Of a stretch of 16,797 bases of DNA, positions 1-7,806 are shown piece after piece. How positions within the stretch are numbered: position 1 is the stretch's first letter; each line of letters begins with the position of its first letter. The notes under the pieces were generated by a model. That model was not told where the DNA came from. It did no database searches and worked only from the letters and a program-made list of their open reading frames with translations. The DNA is from Candidatus Pelagibacter sp. (GTDB lineage Bacteria; Pseudomonadota; Alphaproteobacteria; Pelagibacterales; Pelagibacteraceae). The DNA lies in assembly GCA_028097645.1 (NCBI GenBank), contig JAOHEU010000015.1, positions 1-16,797 of the forward strand, in the 5' to 3' direction. Both the position numbers and the translations under genes were made by a program.

Positions 1-163
1 CTAAAATAGTAGGCCTCAAGTCTTCTACAAAACCTTGTCCGTGCCAAGGGTTTTTAAAAACTGCAGCAACAGAAACTAATAAAACAGGTTCTTTAGCTTC
101 TTTGCCACCTTCAATAAAAGTTTTATCAACAAATTTTGTAAATTTTCTTAAATTTATATCCAT
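1..163 (-). CDS. DUF1185 (amino acid synthesis family) protein, 5' part only
   Basis: This is the amino-terminal part of a gene that runs off the left edge; 54 codons are visible from the ATG at 163. It begins MDINLRKFTKFVDKTFIEGG and contains a stretch around residues 37-50 (K-N-P-W-H-G-Q-G-F-V-E-D-L) that I recognise as the conserved N-terminal block of the DUF1185 / 'amino acid synthesis' family. The biochemical role of that family is not established. The start lies 5 bases after the stop of the upstream methyltransferase gene on the same strand, so it is probably the fourth gene of the flavin-monooxygenase operon. The family name rests on motif memory and only about a quarter of a normal protein is visible. 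Coding potential is good: the frame is fully open and the residue composition is normal. Confidence 0.65.
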   Translation of the reverse strand, partial: MDINLRKFTKFVDKTFIEGGKEAKEPVLLVSVAAVFKNPWHGQGFVEDLRPTIL

Positions 164-168
164 ATTAT

Positions 169-798
169 CTATTTAGTTACTTGAGCCAACACTAACCAAG
201 CATTTACTCCTTTGCTTGCAATATAATTAGACTTAAAGAATTCAATTATTTTCCAAGAATTCTTATCTTCTAATTCTTTGATCTTTTTGTCAAATCCATA
301 TTCTTCGTAAATTCCAATATTGATTGTAAAACAAATTAATGAACCAGTTTTACAAATTCTTACCATTTCATCTAATGCAGGGGGATAAACATGTCCAAAT
401 GTAAAAGTACCAACACAGGTTATTCCCTCATAAGTATTATCTTTTATATCAATTTTTTTATTAAGATCGATTTTGAATAAGTTTTGATAAATATTTTTTG
501 GCACCAAATCTAGCATTTTTTGTGAAAAATCAGCTCCATCAAAATTTTGGAAACCTTTTTTTTTAAGTTCAATACCGACTAGACCAGTTCCGCAACCTGC
601 ATCTAATATTTTTATATCTTTGGTTGGAATATGTTTTGCAAAAAGGTCTACATTTTCTTGAGGACCAGAATACTTCCAATCAACCATATCCTTGTCATAT
701 TTATTTTCAACAGTCCATTCATCATAATAATCTTCAACTTCCTTACCAGCTTTTAGTTTATAAATTGGGATTTTATTACCTATATCTTTTTGTGACAT
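169..798 (-). CDS. Class I SAM-dependent methyltransferase
   Basis: The 209-residue protein has a Rossmann-type methyltransferase core. Motif I is I-L-D-A-G-C-G-T-G (residues 64-72), and an acidic residue ends strand 2 in G-A-D-F-S-Q-K-M-L (D90), which would bind the ribose of SAM. The N-terminal block (Y-Y-D-E-W, residues 24-28) and the layout resemble the WBSCR27-like group of small-molecule methyltransferases. The substrate cannot be read from sequence. It is not a glycine/sarcosine or dimethylglycine methyltransferase by length or motifs. Its ATG directly abuts the stop of the ThDP-enzyme gene, so the two are co-transcribed and probably translationally coupled. A role in the same pathway as the flavin monooxygenase and ThDP enzyme is an inference from position only. 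Confidence 0.8.
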   Translation of the reverse strand: MSQKDIGNKIPIYKLKAGKEVEDYYDEWTVENKYDKDMVDWKYSGPQENVDLFAKHIPTKDIKILDAGCGTGLVGIELKKKGFQNFDGADFSQKMLDLVPKNIYQNLFKIDLNKKIDIKDNTYEGITCVGTFTFGHVYPPALDEMVRICKTGSLICFTINIGIYEEYGFDKKIKELEDKNSWKIIEFFKSNYIASKGVNAWLVLAQVTK

Positions 799-2499
799 TT
801 ATTTTTGCCTATGTTTAAAACTATCTCTTCTAAAACTATATAGTGCACTAGGATCCACATCAACATCAACTACTGCAGGTTTGTTGCATTTAATTGCAGC
901 TTTTACAGCTTCATTTATTTCAGAAATTTTTTTTACTTTAAAGCCTTTTGCACCATATAACTCTGCTACTTTATCAAATGATGGGCTGGTAATATCTGCA
1001 CCTAAATATCTTTTTCCAAAAAAATCTTTTTGATATGCTTTTTCTGCTCCCCAACTTTGATTATTCATAACAATAGTTGTTGTATTAATATCGTATTCAA
1101 CTGCCGTACTTAATTCAGAAATAGTCATGCCAAACCCGCCATCACCCATAAGACTTACAACAGTTTTTTTAGGTTTTGCAATTTTAACACCAAGACCACA
1201 AGCAAATGAAAAACCAACTAGCCCAAAATCCAAAGGGGTAAATAAAGATGGCGGATTATAATATTCCAGAGCATCTGTCGCTTGCAAACAAAGTGTTCCA
1301 GCATCAAGTGTAATTGCAGTATCTTTTGGTAAAACTTTTCTTAGTTCTTTAAACAATCCTTTGGGTTGAATGGGAAAGTTTTTTCCAAGATTATCTTTAT
1401 CTCTATTTATTAAAAAATCTTTTCTTTCTTTTAAATACGAGTTTGTCCAATTTTTTATATCTAATTTAATTCTTTGTTTTTTAATTTCATTGTATATTTG
1501 TTTAGTAGCTGTTGCTGCATCTGCATTAATTCCAATAATAATTGGAAAATATTTACCAAGCATTTTTTTTTCGATTTCAATCTGAATTATTTTTGCTTTT
1601 TTATTTATGTTGTCATACGAATAAAATGTTGAGTTAAACCCTAATCTGGTCCCAATTGCCAAAATAACATCTGCTTCTTTAACAAGTCTTGATGCAACTG
1701 GGTTTCCACGAGGCCCCATTTGGCCTGCATTTAATTTATGATTAAATGGAATAGCATCTCCATGACCTGCGGCAGTTACTATGGGTACGTTTAATAATTC
1801 AGCGAGTTTAATAACTTCTTTATATTTTTCTGTGTATTTAATGCCACCACCAGCAATGATGACAAATTGTTTTGCTTGGTTAATAGTTTTTGCTGCTTTT
1901 TTTATATTTTCGTTTTTACCTCTAAGTGTACTTTCATTAGAGAATGAAGGTTTATTTGTATTGATACGATAATCATTTGTGGCTGCTAAAATGTTTCTAG
2001 GTAAATTGACACAAACAGGACCTCTTCGTGGTTTCATTGCTAGACTAAAAGCATCACTAATTACTTTTGGAATAATCTTTGAATTTTTAACTGTCCACGT
2101 TTTTTTAGTAATGGGTGTGAATAAAGATTGTTGATCAAGACCTTGAAACGCATCTTCCATTTTATCTTTTGTTGAATAAGACCCAGCAATTGCAACTACT
2201 GGAGAAAAGGCAGCTTTTGCTTGAGCAACACCTGTTACTAAATTTGTTGCCCCTGGACCATTTTGTCCAGCTATTATAACCCCAGGTTTATTTGATGCTC
2301 TAGCATATCCATCAGCCATATGCGTACCTGTTCTTTCATCTCTTACACCAATAAATTTGATTTTTTTTTCGTGATAAAGAGCATCAAACATCTCCATTGT
2401 AGCTGATCCAATAAGACCGAAGACATGTCCAACTTTTTCTTTTTTTAAAGACTGAACGGCAGCTTGGCCACCAGACATTTTTTTACGTGATTTGGTCAC
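799..2499 (-). CDS. ThDP-dependent enzyme, sulfoacetaldehyde acetyltransferase / acetolactate synthase-like
   Basis: This 566-residue protein has the three-domain layout of the acetolactate synthase superfamily. The PYR domain carries the catalytic glutamate (E55 in R-D-E-R-T-G-T-H-M-A-D-G-Y-A-R) and Q-N-G-P-G-A-T-N (79-86). A central domain follows, then the PP domain with the ThDP/Mg motif M-G-D-G-G at 451-455 and N480. Several stretches recall sulfoacetaldehyde acetyltransferase (Xsc) more than biosynthetic acetolactate synthase: the H-V-F-G-L-I-G-S start (25-32), Q-S-W-G-A-E-K (481-487) and the C-terminal F-R-R-D (556-559). Xsc turns sulfoacetaldehyde plus phosphate into acetyl phosphate and sulfite. 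No phosphate acetyltransferase gene lies in the window, so the substrate remains open. The start overlaps the stop of the flavin monooxygenase gene by 4 bases. Family confidence is high; Xsc activity is only a possibility. Confidence 0.8.
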   Translation of the reverse strand: MTKSRKKMSGGQAAVQSLKKEKVGHVFGLIGSATMEMFDALYHEKKIKFIGVRDERTGTHMADGYARASNKPGVIIAGQNGPGATNLVTGVAQAKAAFSPVVAIAGSYSTKDKMEDAFQGLDQQSLFTPITKKTWTVKNSKIIPKVISDAFSLAMKPRRGPVCVNLPRNILAATNDYRINTNKPSFSNESTLRGKNENIKKAAKTINQAKQFVIIAGGGIKYTEKYKEVIKLAELLNVPIVTAAGHGDAIPFNHKLNAGQMGPRGNPVASRLVKEADVILAIGTRLGFNSTFYSYDNINKKAKIIQIEIEKKMLGKYFPIIIGINADAATATKQIYNEIKKQRIKLDIKNWTNSYLKERKDFLINRDKDNLGKNFPIQPKGLFKELRKVLPKDTAITLDAGTLCLQATDALEYYNPPSLFTPLDFGLVGFSFACGLGVKIAKPKKTVVSLMGDGGFGMTISELSTAVEYDINTTTIVMNNQSWGAEKAYQKDFFGKRYLGADITSPSFDKVAELYGAKGFKVKKISEINEAVKAAIKCNKPAVVDVDVDPSALYSFRRDSFKHRQK

Positions 2500-3665
2500 G
2501 AAACTTTTTTGACTTCAGTATCTATATCATCTTGAAAATGAGGTATAACTTTTTCAGTAAAAAGTTTTACACTTTTCATGCAATCTTCGTGTTTCACTCC
2601 TGGAAAGTTAGACCAAACTTGTAAGTTTTGTAAGTTTAGTTCAGATTTTAATTCATGAATTTTGTCAATTACATATTCAGGAGTTCCAAATAGCATATTT
2701 CTTTTATGTAGAAATTCATAATTTAATAAATCTAATTTTCCTTTTGTTTCAGGAAGCTCTTCACCTGGATCCATATGATTGCCAAGACCTCGCCAATGAC
2801 ATACCCATCTCATATAATTTACCATATGTTCACCAGCTTTCTCTTTAGCCTCTTCCATAGTATCAGCAACAAACATATCTCTTACTAGTGAAATTCCTTC
2901 ACCCATTGGAACGTTTCTTTTTTCAGCTTCAGATTTTGCATTTTTGAAAGCTTCAAATTTAATTTTTAAAGCTTTAACTGTAGGTATCCACATAATGATA
3001 TTTAAACCTTGTTGTGCAGCCCATTCAATAGATCGAATACCATCAACAACCTGATGGATAGGAGGATAAGGTTTTTGATATGGCTGTGGTAGAACACTAA
3101 TTTTTTTCATTACATTAGTTTTCATATCTATAAATTCTTCACTTGGTTTACTCATATCATGTTGCCAAACATAATCTGGTGACGGATAAGTATAAAATTC
3201 TCCTTTGTGATCAAAGAATTTTTCTTTCCAAGCTTTTTTTAAAATAGTTAAAGTTTCTTCAAATAGTCTAAAGTTTTTTGCCTGATCTTTCATATCTGCT
3301 TCGATATTTAAGTTAACAGCTTCTCTTCCATAAATTCCTCTGCCAATACCAACTTCAACTCTTCCTTTTGATAGTTGATCTAAAAGAGCTACGTCTTCAG
3401 CCATTTGTATTGGGTTATGAAAAGTAATTACATTGCATGCTTGACCAATTCTAATTTGATTAGTTCTTGCAGCAGCATCGGCACCCATCATTAATGGGTT
3501 TGTGCAAGACTCCATTCCTTCATGGTTAAAATGATGTTCTGTATACCAGATTGAGTCCCATTTATTTTGATCACAATATTCTGTGATTTCTCGGGTTTCA
3601 TCTAATAGTTCGTGATATGGCTTGTGCGTCCAGTTAGTAGTATTACAAAAGTATCCAAATTTCAT
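2496..3665 (-). CDS. Luciferase-like (LLM) flavin-dependent monooxygenase
   Basis: A 389-residue bacterial-luciferase-family protein with a TIM-barrel fold that would use reduced FMN and O2. Visible hallmarks are Y-T-E-H-H-F at 41-46 (H44 corresponds to the catalytic histidine of LuxA), H-N-P at 83-85, and G-R-V-E-V-G-I-G-R-G at 101-110. Known relatives oxidise aldehydes, alkanesulfonates, chelators or sulfur compounds, and the substrate here cannot be told. Such enzymes normally need a separate flavin reductase, and none is visible in the window. The start is well supported: a strong Shine-Dalgarno lies just upstream. The gene heads a minus-strand unit with the ThDP enzyme (4-base overlap), the methyltransferase and the DUF1185 protein. 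A 107-base gap separates it from the longer operon to its right. Confidence 0.88.
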   Translation of the reverse strand: MKFGYFCNTTNWTHKPYHELLDETREITEYCDQNKWDSIWYTEHHFNHEGMESCTNPLMMGADAAARTNQIRIGQACNVITFHNPIQMAEDVALLDQLSKGRVEVGIGRGIYGREAVNLNIEADMKDQAKNFRLFEETLTILKKAWKEKFFDHKGEFYTYPSPDYVWQHDMSKPSEEFIDMKTNVMKKISVLPQPYQKPYPPIHQVVDGIRSIEWAAQQGLNIIMWIPTVKALKIKFEAFKNAKSEAEKRNVPMGEGISLVRDMFVADTMEEAKEKAGEHMVNYMRWVCHWRGLGNHMDPGEELPETKGKLDLLNYEFLHKRNMLFGTPEYVIDKIHELKSELNLQNLQVWSNFPGVKHEDCMKSVKLFTEKVIPHFQDDIDTEVKKVS

Positions 3666-3668
3666 GCT

Positions 3669-3677
3669 TCCTCCTTT
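3669..3677 (-). promoter_or_regulatory. Strong Shine-Dalgarno before the flavin monooxygenase gene
   Basis: On the minus strand the sequence reads AAAGGAGGA a few bases before the ATG at 3665. It is the longest anti-16S match at any start in the window. Most other starts here are coupled by overlap or have no recognisable site, so it supports this start and marks the gene as the first cistron of its unit. Confidence 0.8.
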
Positions 3678-3772
3678 AAACTTTCTAATTTAAAAAAAGA
3701 CGATCGATCCCGCTTTCGTATTGGATTTAACGATGAGTTATGTATCGCTTTAATAAATTAATACTATTAATC
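3678..3772 (-). promoter_or_regulatory. Leader/promoter region of the flavin monooxygenase unit, possible structured RNA
   Basis: On the minus strand a 15-base palindrome ATTAATAGTATTAAT (3757-3771) overlaps a plausible promoter: TTGAAT lies 17 bases before TAGTAT. An island richer in G+C than the surrounding intergenic DNA follows (about 3699-3750). It can form a 6-base-pair hairpin (AGCGAT, 3744-3749, with ATCGTT, 3729-3734; 9-base loop). The same GCGAT could instead pair with the ATCGT at 3700-3704, which sits directly before a run of seven U (3692-3698). Mutually exclusive pairings next to a U-run are typical of attenuators or riboswitches. I cannot match it to a known riboswitch from memory. 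It could also be the weak terminator of the upstream operon. Confidence 0.35.
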
Positions 3773-4738
3773 TTATCGTTGATATTCAATGAATTTCTTC
3801 AGAGAATTCTTTAAAAAGTTTTGAAAAAAAACACCTTTTTTGACACTCTTAGACCCATTTAAAAAAGAAGGGTGCATTTTAAAATCATAAGATGGCTCAA
3901 AGAAGAAAGGGACAGACATTCTTTTAGTCTTATTCCATAACACTCTATGGTTTGTAGCTTTAAACTTTCCTTTACTTAAATATTCTAAAGCTAAACCAGT
4001 ATTTACTATGAGTGCTTTTTTGTTAAATGGAACATCATACCACTTTTTATTTTTTCTGTTTTGTACCTGAAGACCACCTTTTTTATCTTGATAAAGAATA
4101 GTGAAAACCCCACTATCAACGTGTGTTTCACACCCAAGCGCAACTCCATCTTGCTTTGAAATTTCAACTGGTTTTGTTTGATTGGGATAATAATTAAACC
4201 TTAACGTGCTTAGAGTTTTAAGTCTTGAGAAAGCTTTACTACTGATGGCTTCATCTTTTTTATAAAGTTTAATTATTCCCTTAAACAAGATTTCACTTAA
4301 AGAAAAAATATTATCGTAATAATTTGATAAACTTTCAATTGATGACTTATTAAAAGATTTAGTCAAATCTAGATATTCTATATATGGAGATTTATATTTT
4401 TTTGAATTTTGAGGTTTAATTTGAAGATCACCTAAATCCAAACCTTCTTTACCATTTACAGTATTTGGAAAATATCCTCTGTATAAATTTTTATTTTTTT
4501 TATTCCATTTTTTTGATGCTAATTTATTTTTATTTGCATTAGGTGAATTAAAAAATCTATTACCAATTTTACAAACATTGTTTATTTTTTTAATATCTAT
4601 TCCATGTCCTGTGACTTGAAAAAAACCAATATCAACGCACGCCTTTTCAATTTTTCTTAATATATTTTTTGAAGCTAAAGTGTTAAAATCTAACTTCAAC
4701 AAAGATGAAATATTAATAGTTGGAATATAACTTTTCAT
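3773..4738 (-). CDS. Fe(II)/2-oxoglutarate oxygenase, isopenicillin N synthase-like
   Basis: A 321-residue member of the isopenicillin-N-synthase-like branch of non-haem iron oxygenases. The N-terminal DIOX_N domain has the typical G-F-F-Q-V-T-G-H-G-I (38-47). The catalytic double-stranded beta-helix domain supplies the iron triad H206-x-D208 (T-H-V-D-S-G) and H264 (N-H-R-V), and the R273-x-S275 pair that binds 2-oxoglutarate (R-M-S-V-P-F-F). All key residues are present, so the enzyme should be active. The substrate is unknown; relatives include ethylene-forming and flavonoid or amine-modifying enzymes. It is lysine-rich, as expected in a low-GC genome. Its start overlaps the stop of the EamA transporter gene by one base, which makes it the last gene of the seven-gene operon. 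The strand stays the same after it, but a leader separates the next unit. Confidence 0.87.
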   Translation of the reverse strand: MKSYIPTINISSLLKLDFNTLASKNILRKIEKACVDIGFFQVTGHGIDIKKINNVCKIGNRFFNSPNANKNKLASKKWNKKNKNLYRGYFPNTVNGKEGLDLGDLQIKPQNSKKYKSPYIEYLDLTKSFNKSSIESLSNYYDNIFSLSEILFKGIIKLYKKDEAISSKAFSRLKTLSTLRFNYYPNQTKPVEISKQDGVALGCETHVDSGVFTILYQDKKGGLQVQNRKNKKWYDVPFNKKALIVNTGLALEYLSKGKFKATNHRVLWNKTKRMSVPFFFEPSYDFKMHPSFLNGSKSVKKGVFFQNFLKNSLKKFIEYQR

Positions 4739-5688
4739 TATCTATTAGGAGTATCAGTAACAATCATTTGATCTTTAACTTTTTCTCTAAAATAAATATA
4801 AATTCCAGCTCCAATTATTATTGCAACACCAACAAAGGTTCTTGTTGTGGGAATATTATTGAACAGAATAAATCCTGTTAAAATTGACCAAATTATTAAA
4901 GAATATTCATAAAGCGAAACAACCGAAGGAGAGGAAATACTGTATGCGTTAAAAACAAAATAAAATGCAAATGCACCAATACATCCCATAGCTGTAATAT
5001 AAGGCCAAGCATAAGATGGATTTGTAAACCATTCTCTAAAAATAAATTGGAAAGTAGGGTCAGTAAAATTGTTGATTTGTCCTTCACCTGTAAAGATATA
5101 AAATAAAAGACTTATTAAAAGAGCACCAAAGTACAAATGTATCATTTGCGTATACACATTGTCCTTATCTGAAGTGATTTTTGTAATCGTCATAGATATT
5201 GCATAACATAAAGCGCATGCAACAGGAGCAAGCTTCATAAAATCAAAATCATTAAAATCAGGATTTAAAACTATATATACTCCTATAAAACCAATAAAAA
5301 TTGCCGACCATCTTCTCATACCAACTTTTTCTTTTAAAAAAATTGTTGCTAATATTGAAACAAAGAAGGGGCTTGAGAAAAATAACGCATTTGCCATTGC
5401 AAGAGACATATAAGTTAAAGAAATATAAAAAAAGCTAAATCCAAAAAAGAAACAAATCACTCTTATAATTGTTAAGAATGGATAATGGGTTTTTAAACTA
5501 ATTTTTTGTTTTGAAAACTTTAAATATGCAACTAACAAAATAAATGCAACGAAAGTTCTTCCAAAATATAATTCATATAAAGCTGCGTCTTCATATATAA
5601 ATTTTATTAAAGCATCTTGAATAGAAAACAAAGCCATTCCCATTAAAATAAATAGGATTCCTTTAGAGTTACTTTGTGCAGATGTCAT
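4738..5688 (-). CDS. EamA/DMT-family membrane transporter
   Basis: The 316-residue protein is almost entirely hydrophobic helices, about ten predicted, arranged as two EamA repeats (roughly residues 8-137 and 150-300). The first repeat starts G-I-L-F-I-L-M-G-M-A-L-F-S-I-Q-D-A, a common opening of the RhaT/DMT group, and carries the conserved L-K-E-K-V segment near 117-121. It sits in the inner membrane. Members of this superfamily export metabolites or amino acids, or import small organic solutes. The direction and substrate here are unknown. It overlaps betA by 4 bases at its 5' end and the isopenicillin-N-synthase-like gene by 1 base at its 3' end, so it belongs to the betaine-related operon and may move a substrate or product of that pathway. 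Confidence 0.87.
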   Translation of the reverse strand: MTSAQSNSKGILFILMGMALFSIQDALIKFIYEDAALYELYFGRTFVAFILLVAYLKFSKQKISLKTHYPFLTIIRVICFFFGFSFFYISLTYMSLAMANALFFSSPFFVSILATIFLKEKVGMRRWSAIFIGFIGVYIVLNPDFNDFDFMKLAPVACALCYAISMTITKITSDKDNVYTQMIHLYFGALLISLLFYIFTGEGQINNFTDPTFQFIFREWFTNPSYAWPYITAMGCIGAFAFYFVFNAYSISSPSVVSLYEYSLIIWSILTGFILFNNIPTTRTFVGVAIIIGAGIYIYFREKVKDQMIVTDTPNR

Positions 5689-7268
5689 GAATTTAGAATA
5701 AAATTAGAGGCGCGTTCAGCAATCATTAATGTAGGTGCATTAAGATTTCCGCTTGTTATTTCAGGCATTACAGATGCATCTACAACCCTAATATTTTCTA
5801 AACCATGTACTTTAAGTTTTTCATCAACAACCGCCATATTATCTATACCCATTTTAAGGGTGCAAGATGGATGATAAGCAGTTTCGGCTTTTGATCTTAT
5901 GTATTCTTCAAATAATTCGTCAGTTTGAACATGTTCACCAGGGCCCGTTTCTTTTCCTGCAAAAGGTTTTAATGAATTTTGGCCTAAAATTTTTCTTGCT
6001 ACATGAATACATTCTATTGTTTGCTTAAGATCATCTTCATGTTCTAAATAATTAAATTGAATTTTTGGATAATCATATGGATTAGAACTTTTTAAAGTAA
6101 TATGTCCTCTACTTTTTGGATGATTAGGACTTGCATGAAGCTGATAACCATGACGATCAGGATCAACTAATCCATGATCAATTACAAAAGCTGGAAAAAA
6201 ATGAAATTGTATATTCGGGTAATCTCTTTCAGGAGAAGATTTACAAAATCCACCTGCTTCTAGAAAAGAAGTAGAGCAGGGGCCAGTTCGAGATAAAAAC
6301 CACTGAATACCAATTCTCATCATATTTAATTTATTCACATAAGAATATAAAGTATCTGAAGTTTTACATTCTTGCTGCACATAGGTTTCCAAGTGGTCTT
6401 GTAAATTTCTACCAACACCCTCTAAATTATGAACTATTTCTATACCTTTATCTTTAAGATGTTTGCTTGGACCAACACCTGAAAGCATTAATAATTGTGG
6501 AGAGTTTATTGCACCCCCACTAAGAATTACTTCTTTATTTGCATAAATTTTTTCTAATTTATCTTTAATTTTTACCTCAATACCAATTGCCTTTTTTCCA
6601 TCAAAAATAATTTTTTCAACAAAAGCTTCAGTAAAAACTTTTAGATTTTTTCTTTTTTTAGCAGGATTTAAATAATATTTTGAAACACTAGCTCTTTCAC
6701 CTTTGTGAATAGTTACATCATACATCCCAAAACCCTCTTGGTCTTTACCATTCATGTCCTCATTAATTTTGTATCCAGCTTCACCGGCTGAATCGATAAA
6801 GGCTTTAAATAATGGATTTTTGTTTTTAGATTGATTAACTGGTAAAATTCCATTTCCACCTCGATATTCATTTTCACCTTCAGACCAGGTTTCTATTTTC
6901 TTAAAGAAAGGCAAGACCTTTTCATAGGACCAGTCTTTTAATCCAAAGGAAGCCCATCTTTGATAATCATTAGGGTTTCCTCTGACATAAACCATTCCGT
7001 TATGAGCAGAACAGCCACCAACCATTTTACCTCTTGGACAAAATAGATTTCGATTGTGAAGTTGAGGTTCTGGTTCTGAATAATATTTATAATTATATTT
7101 TGGATCATGCATTGTATATAAAATTGCAAGAGGCATGTTTACTTTCCAAATATCACTGGGTTTACCTGCTTCAAAAATAGCTACATTGTTTTGACTATTT
7201 TCTGATAACCGATTGGCAAGTACACAACCTGCAGATCCAGCCCCAATAATTAAGTAATCAAATTTCAT
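5685..7268 (-). CDS. betA: GMC-family choline dehydrogenase (BetA-like)
   Basis: This 527-residue FAD enzyme of the glucose-methanol-choline family would oxidise choline to betaine aldehyde and probably on to glycine betaine. The FAD dinucleotide motif is G-A-G-S-A-G (9-14). GMC signature 1 spans about 78-97 (P-R-G-K-M-V-G-G-C-S), and signature 2 lies at 252-266 (G-A-I-N-S-P-Q-L-L-M-L-S-G-V-G). The C-terminal region reads A-E-T-A-Y-H-P-S-C-T-L-K-M-G with catalytic H466, then S-G-N-L-N-A-P-T with N510. These blocks resemble BetA more than other GMC enzymes, as do the central H-L-E-T-Y and E-A-G-G-F segments. It is somewhat shorter than E. coli BetA. No betaine aldehyde dehydrogenase or BetI regulator lies in the window. 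Because GMC paralogues change substrate easily, another amino alcohol of this pathway is possible. It overlaps the genes on both sides by 4 bases. Confidence 0.8.
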   Translation of the reverse strand: MKFDYLIIGAGSAGCVLANRLSENSQNNVAIFEAGKPSDIWKVNMPLAILYTMHDPKYNYKYYSEPEPQLHNRNLFCPRGKMVGGCSAHNGMVYVRGNPNDYQRWASFGLKDWSYEKVLPFFKKIETWSEGENEYRGGNGILPVNQSKNKNPLFKAFIDSAGEAGYKINEDMNGKDQEGFGMYDVTIHKGERASVSKYYLNPAKKRKNLKVFTEAFVEKIIFDGKKAIGIEVKIKDKLEKIYANKEVILSGGAINSPQLLMLSGVGPSKHLKDKGIEIVHNLEGVGRNLQDHLETYVQQECKTSDTLYSYVNKLNMMRIGIQWFLSRTGPCSTSFLEAGGFCKSSPERDYPNIQFHFFPAFVIDHGLVDPDRHGYQLHASPNHPKSRGHITLKSSNPYDYPKIQFNYLEHEDDLKQTIECIHVARKILGQNSLKPFAGKETGPGEHVQTDELFEEYIRSKAETAYHPSCTLKMGIDNMAVVDEKLKVHGLENIRVVDASVMPEITSGNLNAPTLMIAERASNFILNS

Positions 7269-7801
7269 ATTAATTTTGACGTTAGCAATTTTTTATAGTC
7301 ATGGATAGATTTCATTTTGATATCAGTTTTTTTAGCTGCTTCATCAAATTTTCTTAAAAGTATTGTTGATTTAAAGTAATCTTGGACTTCAAATTTAGCA
7401 GATTCTTTGTCGTTAAGTACACCACCTTGTAATTTTAAACTTATTTTTGATGCCTCTGATAACAAATTAAAATATTTTTCATCTCTAGCAAGATATCGTT
7501 TAGCTTGTACATGATATTTTATTGGCTCAATAATTTCTTTTTTAAATATGTTTTTTAAATATTCATAACCTATATCTTCATGCTTACCGTCTAAATTTTC
7601 TTTTACTAATTCATCCGGGTTTTCCAAAATAAAATGACCGTAATCATGAAGCAAGCAAGAACATATCAAGTCATCATTACATTTTGCTTTTTCTGCAAGC
7701 ATTGCAGTTTGAATCATGTGTTCAGACATGGTTACTTTTTCACCGATATAAAGAGATTTATTATTTGTAAAATTTGTAATTATTTTATCAACAACTTGCA
7801 T
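7265..7801 (-). CDS. HD-domain mixed-valence diiron oxygenase, PhnZ/TmpB-like
   Basis: A 178-residue HD-domain protein of about the length of PhnZ. Candidate metal ligands are H28, H52-D53 (L-L-H-D-Y-G-H), H74, H97 and D153. Other active-site matches are Y18 and E21 (L-Y-I-G-E-K-V-T), H56, K101, S118 and R150. As I recall PhnZ, the corresponding residues are Y24, E27, H34, H58, D59, H62, H80, H104, K108, S126, R158 and D161. That is a constant offset of 6, drifting to 7 and 8, which argues for an oxygenase rather than an HD phosphohydrolase. PhnZ and TmpB cleave 1-hydroxyphosphonates; TmpB yields glycine betaine plus phosphate. The gene follows a TauD-family gene by 5 bases and overlaps betA by 4, so its substrate is likely a hydroxylated amine or phosphonate. 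The precise substrate is inference. Confidence 0.8.
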   Translation of the reverse strand: MQVVDKIITNFTNNKSLYIGEKVTMSEHMIQTAMLAEKAKCNDDLICSCLLHDYGHFILENPDELVKENLDGKHEDIGYEYLKNIFKKEIIEPIKYHVQAKRYLARDEKYFNLLSEASKISLKLQGGVLNDKESAKFEVQDYFKSTILLRKFDEAAKKTDIKMKSIHDYKKLLTSKLI

Positions 7802-7806
7802 TAAAA

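Noticed and set aside
169..798. Glycine or betaine methyltransferase for osmolyte synthesis
   Set aside because: The protein is short and shows only generic SAM-binding motifs, with none of the features of glycine sarcosine or sarcosine dimethylglycine methyltransferases.
5674..5874. Plus-strand 66-codon frame opposite the betA 3' end
   Set aside because: It is complementary to conserved GMC C-terminal coding sequence, so it is a shadow.
7265..7801. HD protein as a (p)ppGpp or dNTP phosphohydrolase
   Set aside because: The Y-x-x-E motif at 18-21, K101 and R150 and the six-ligand spacing fit PhnZ-type diiron oxygenases much better, and the neighbouring gene is an oxygenase.
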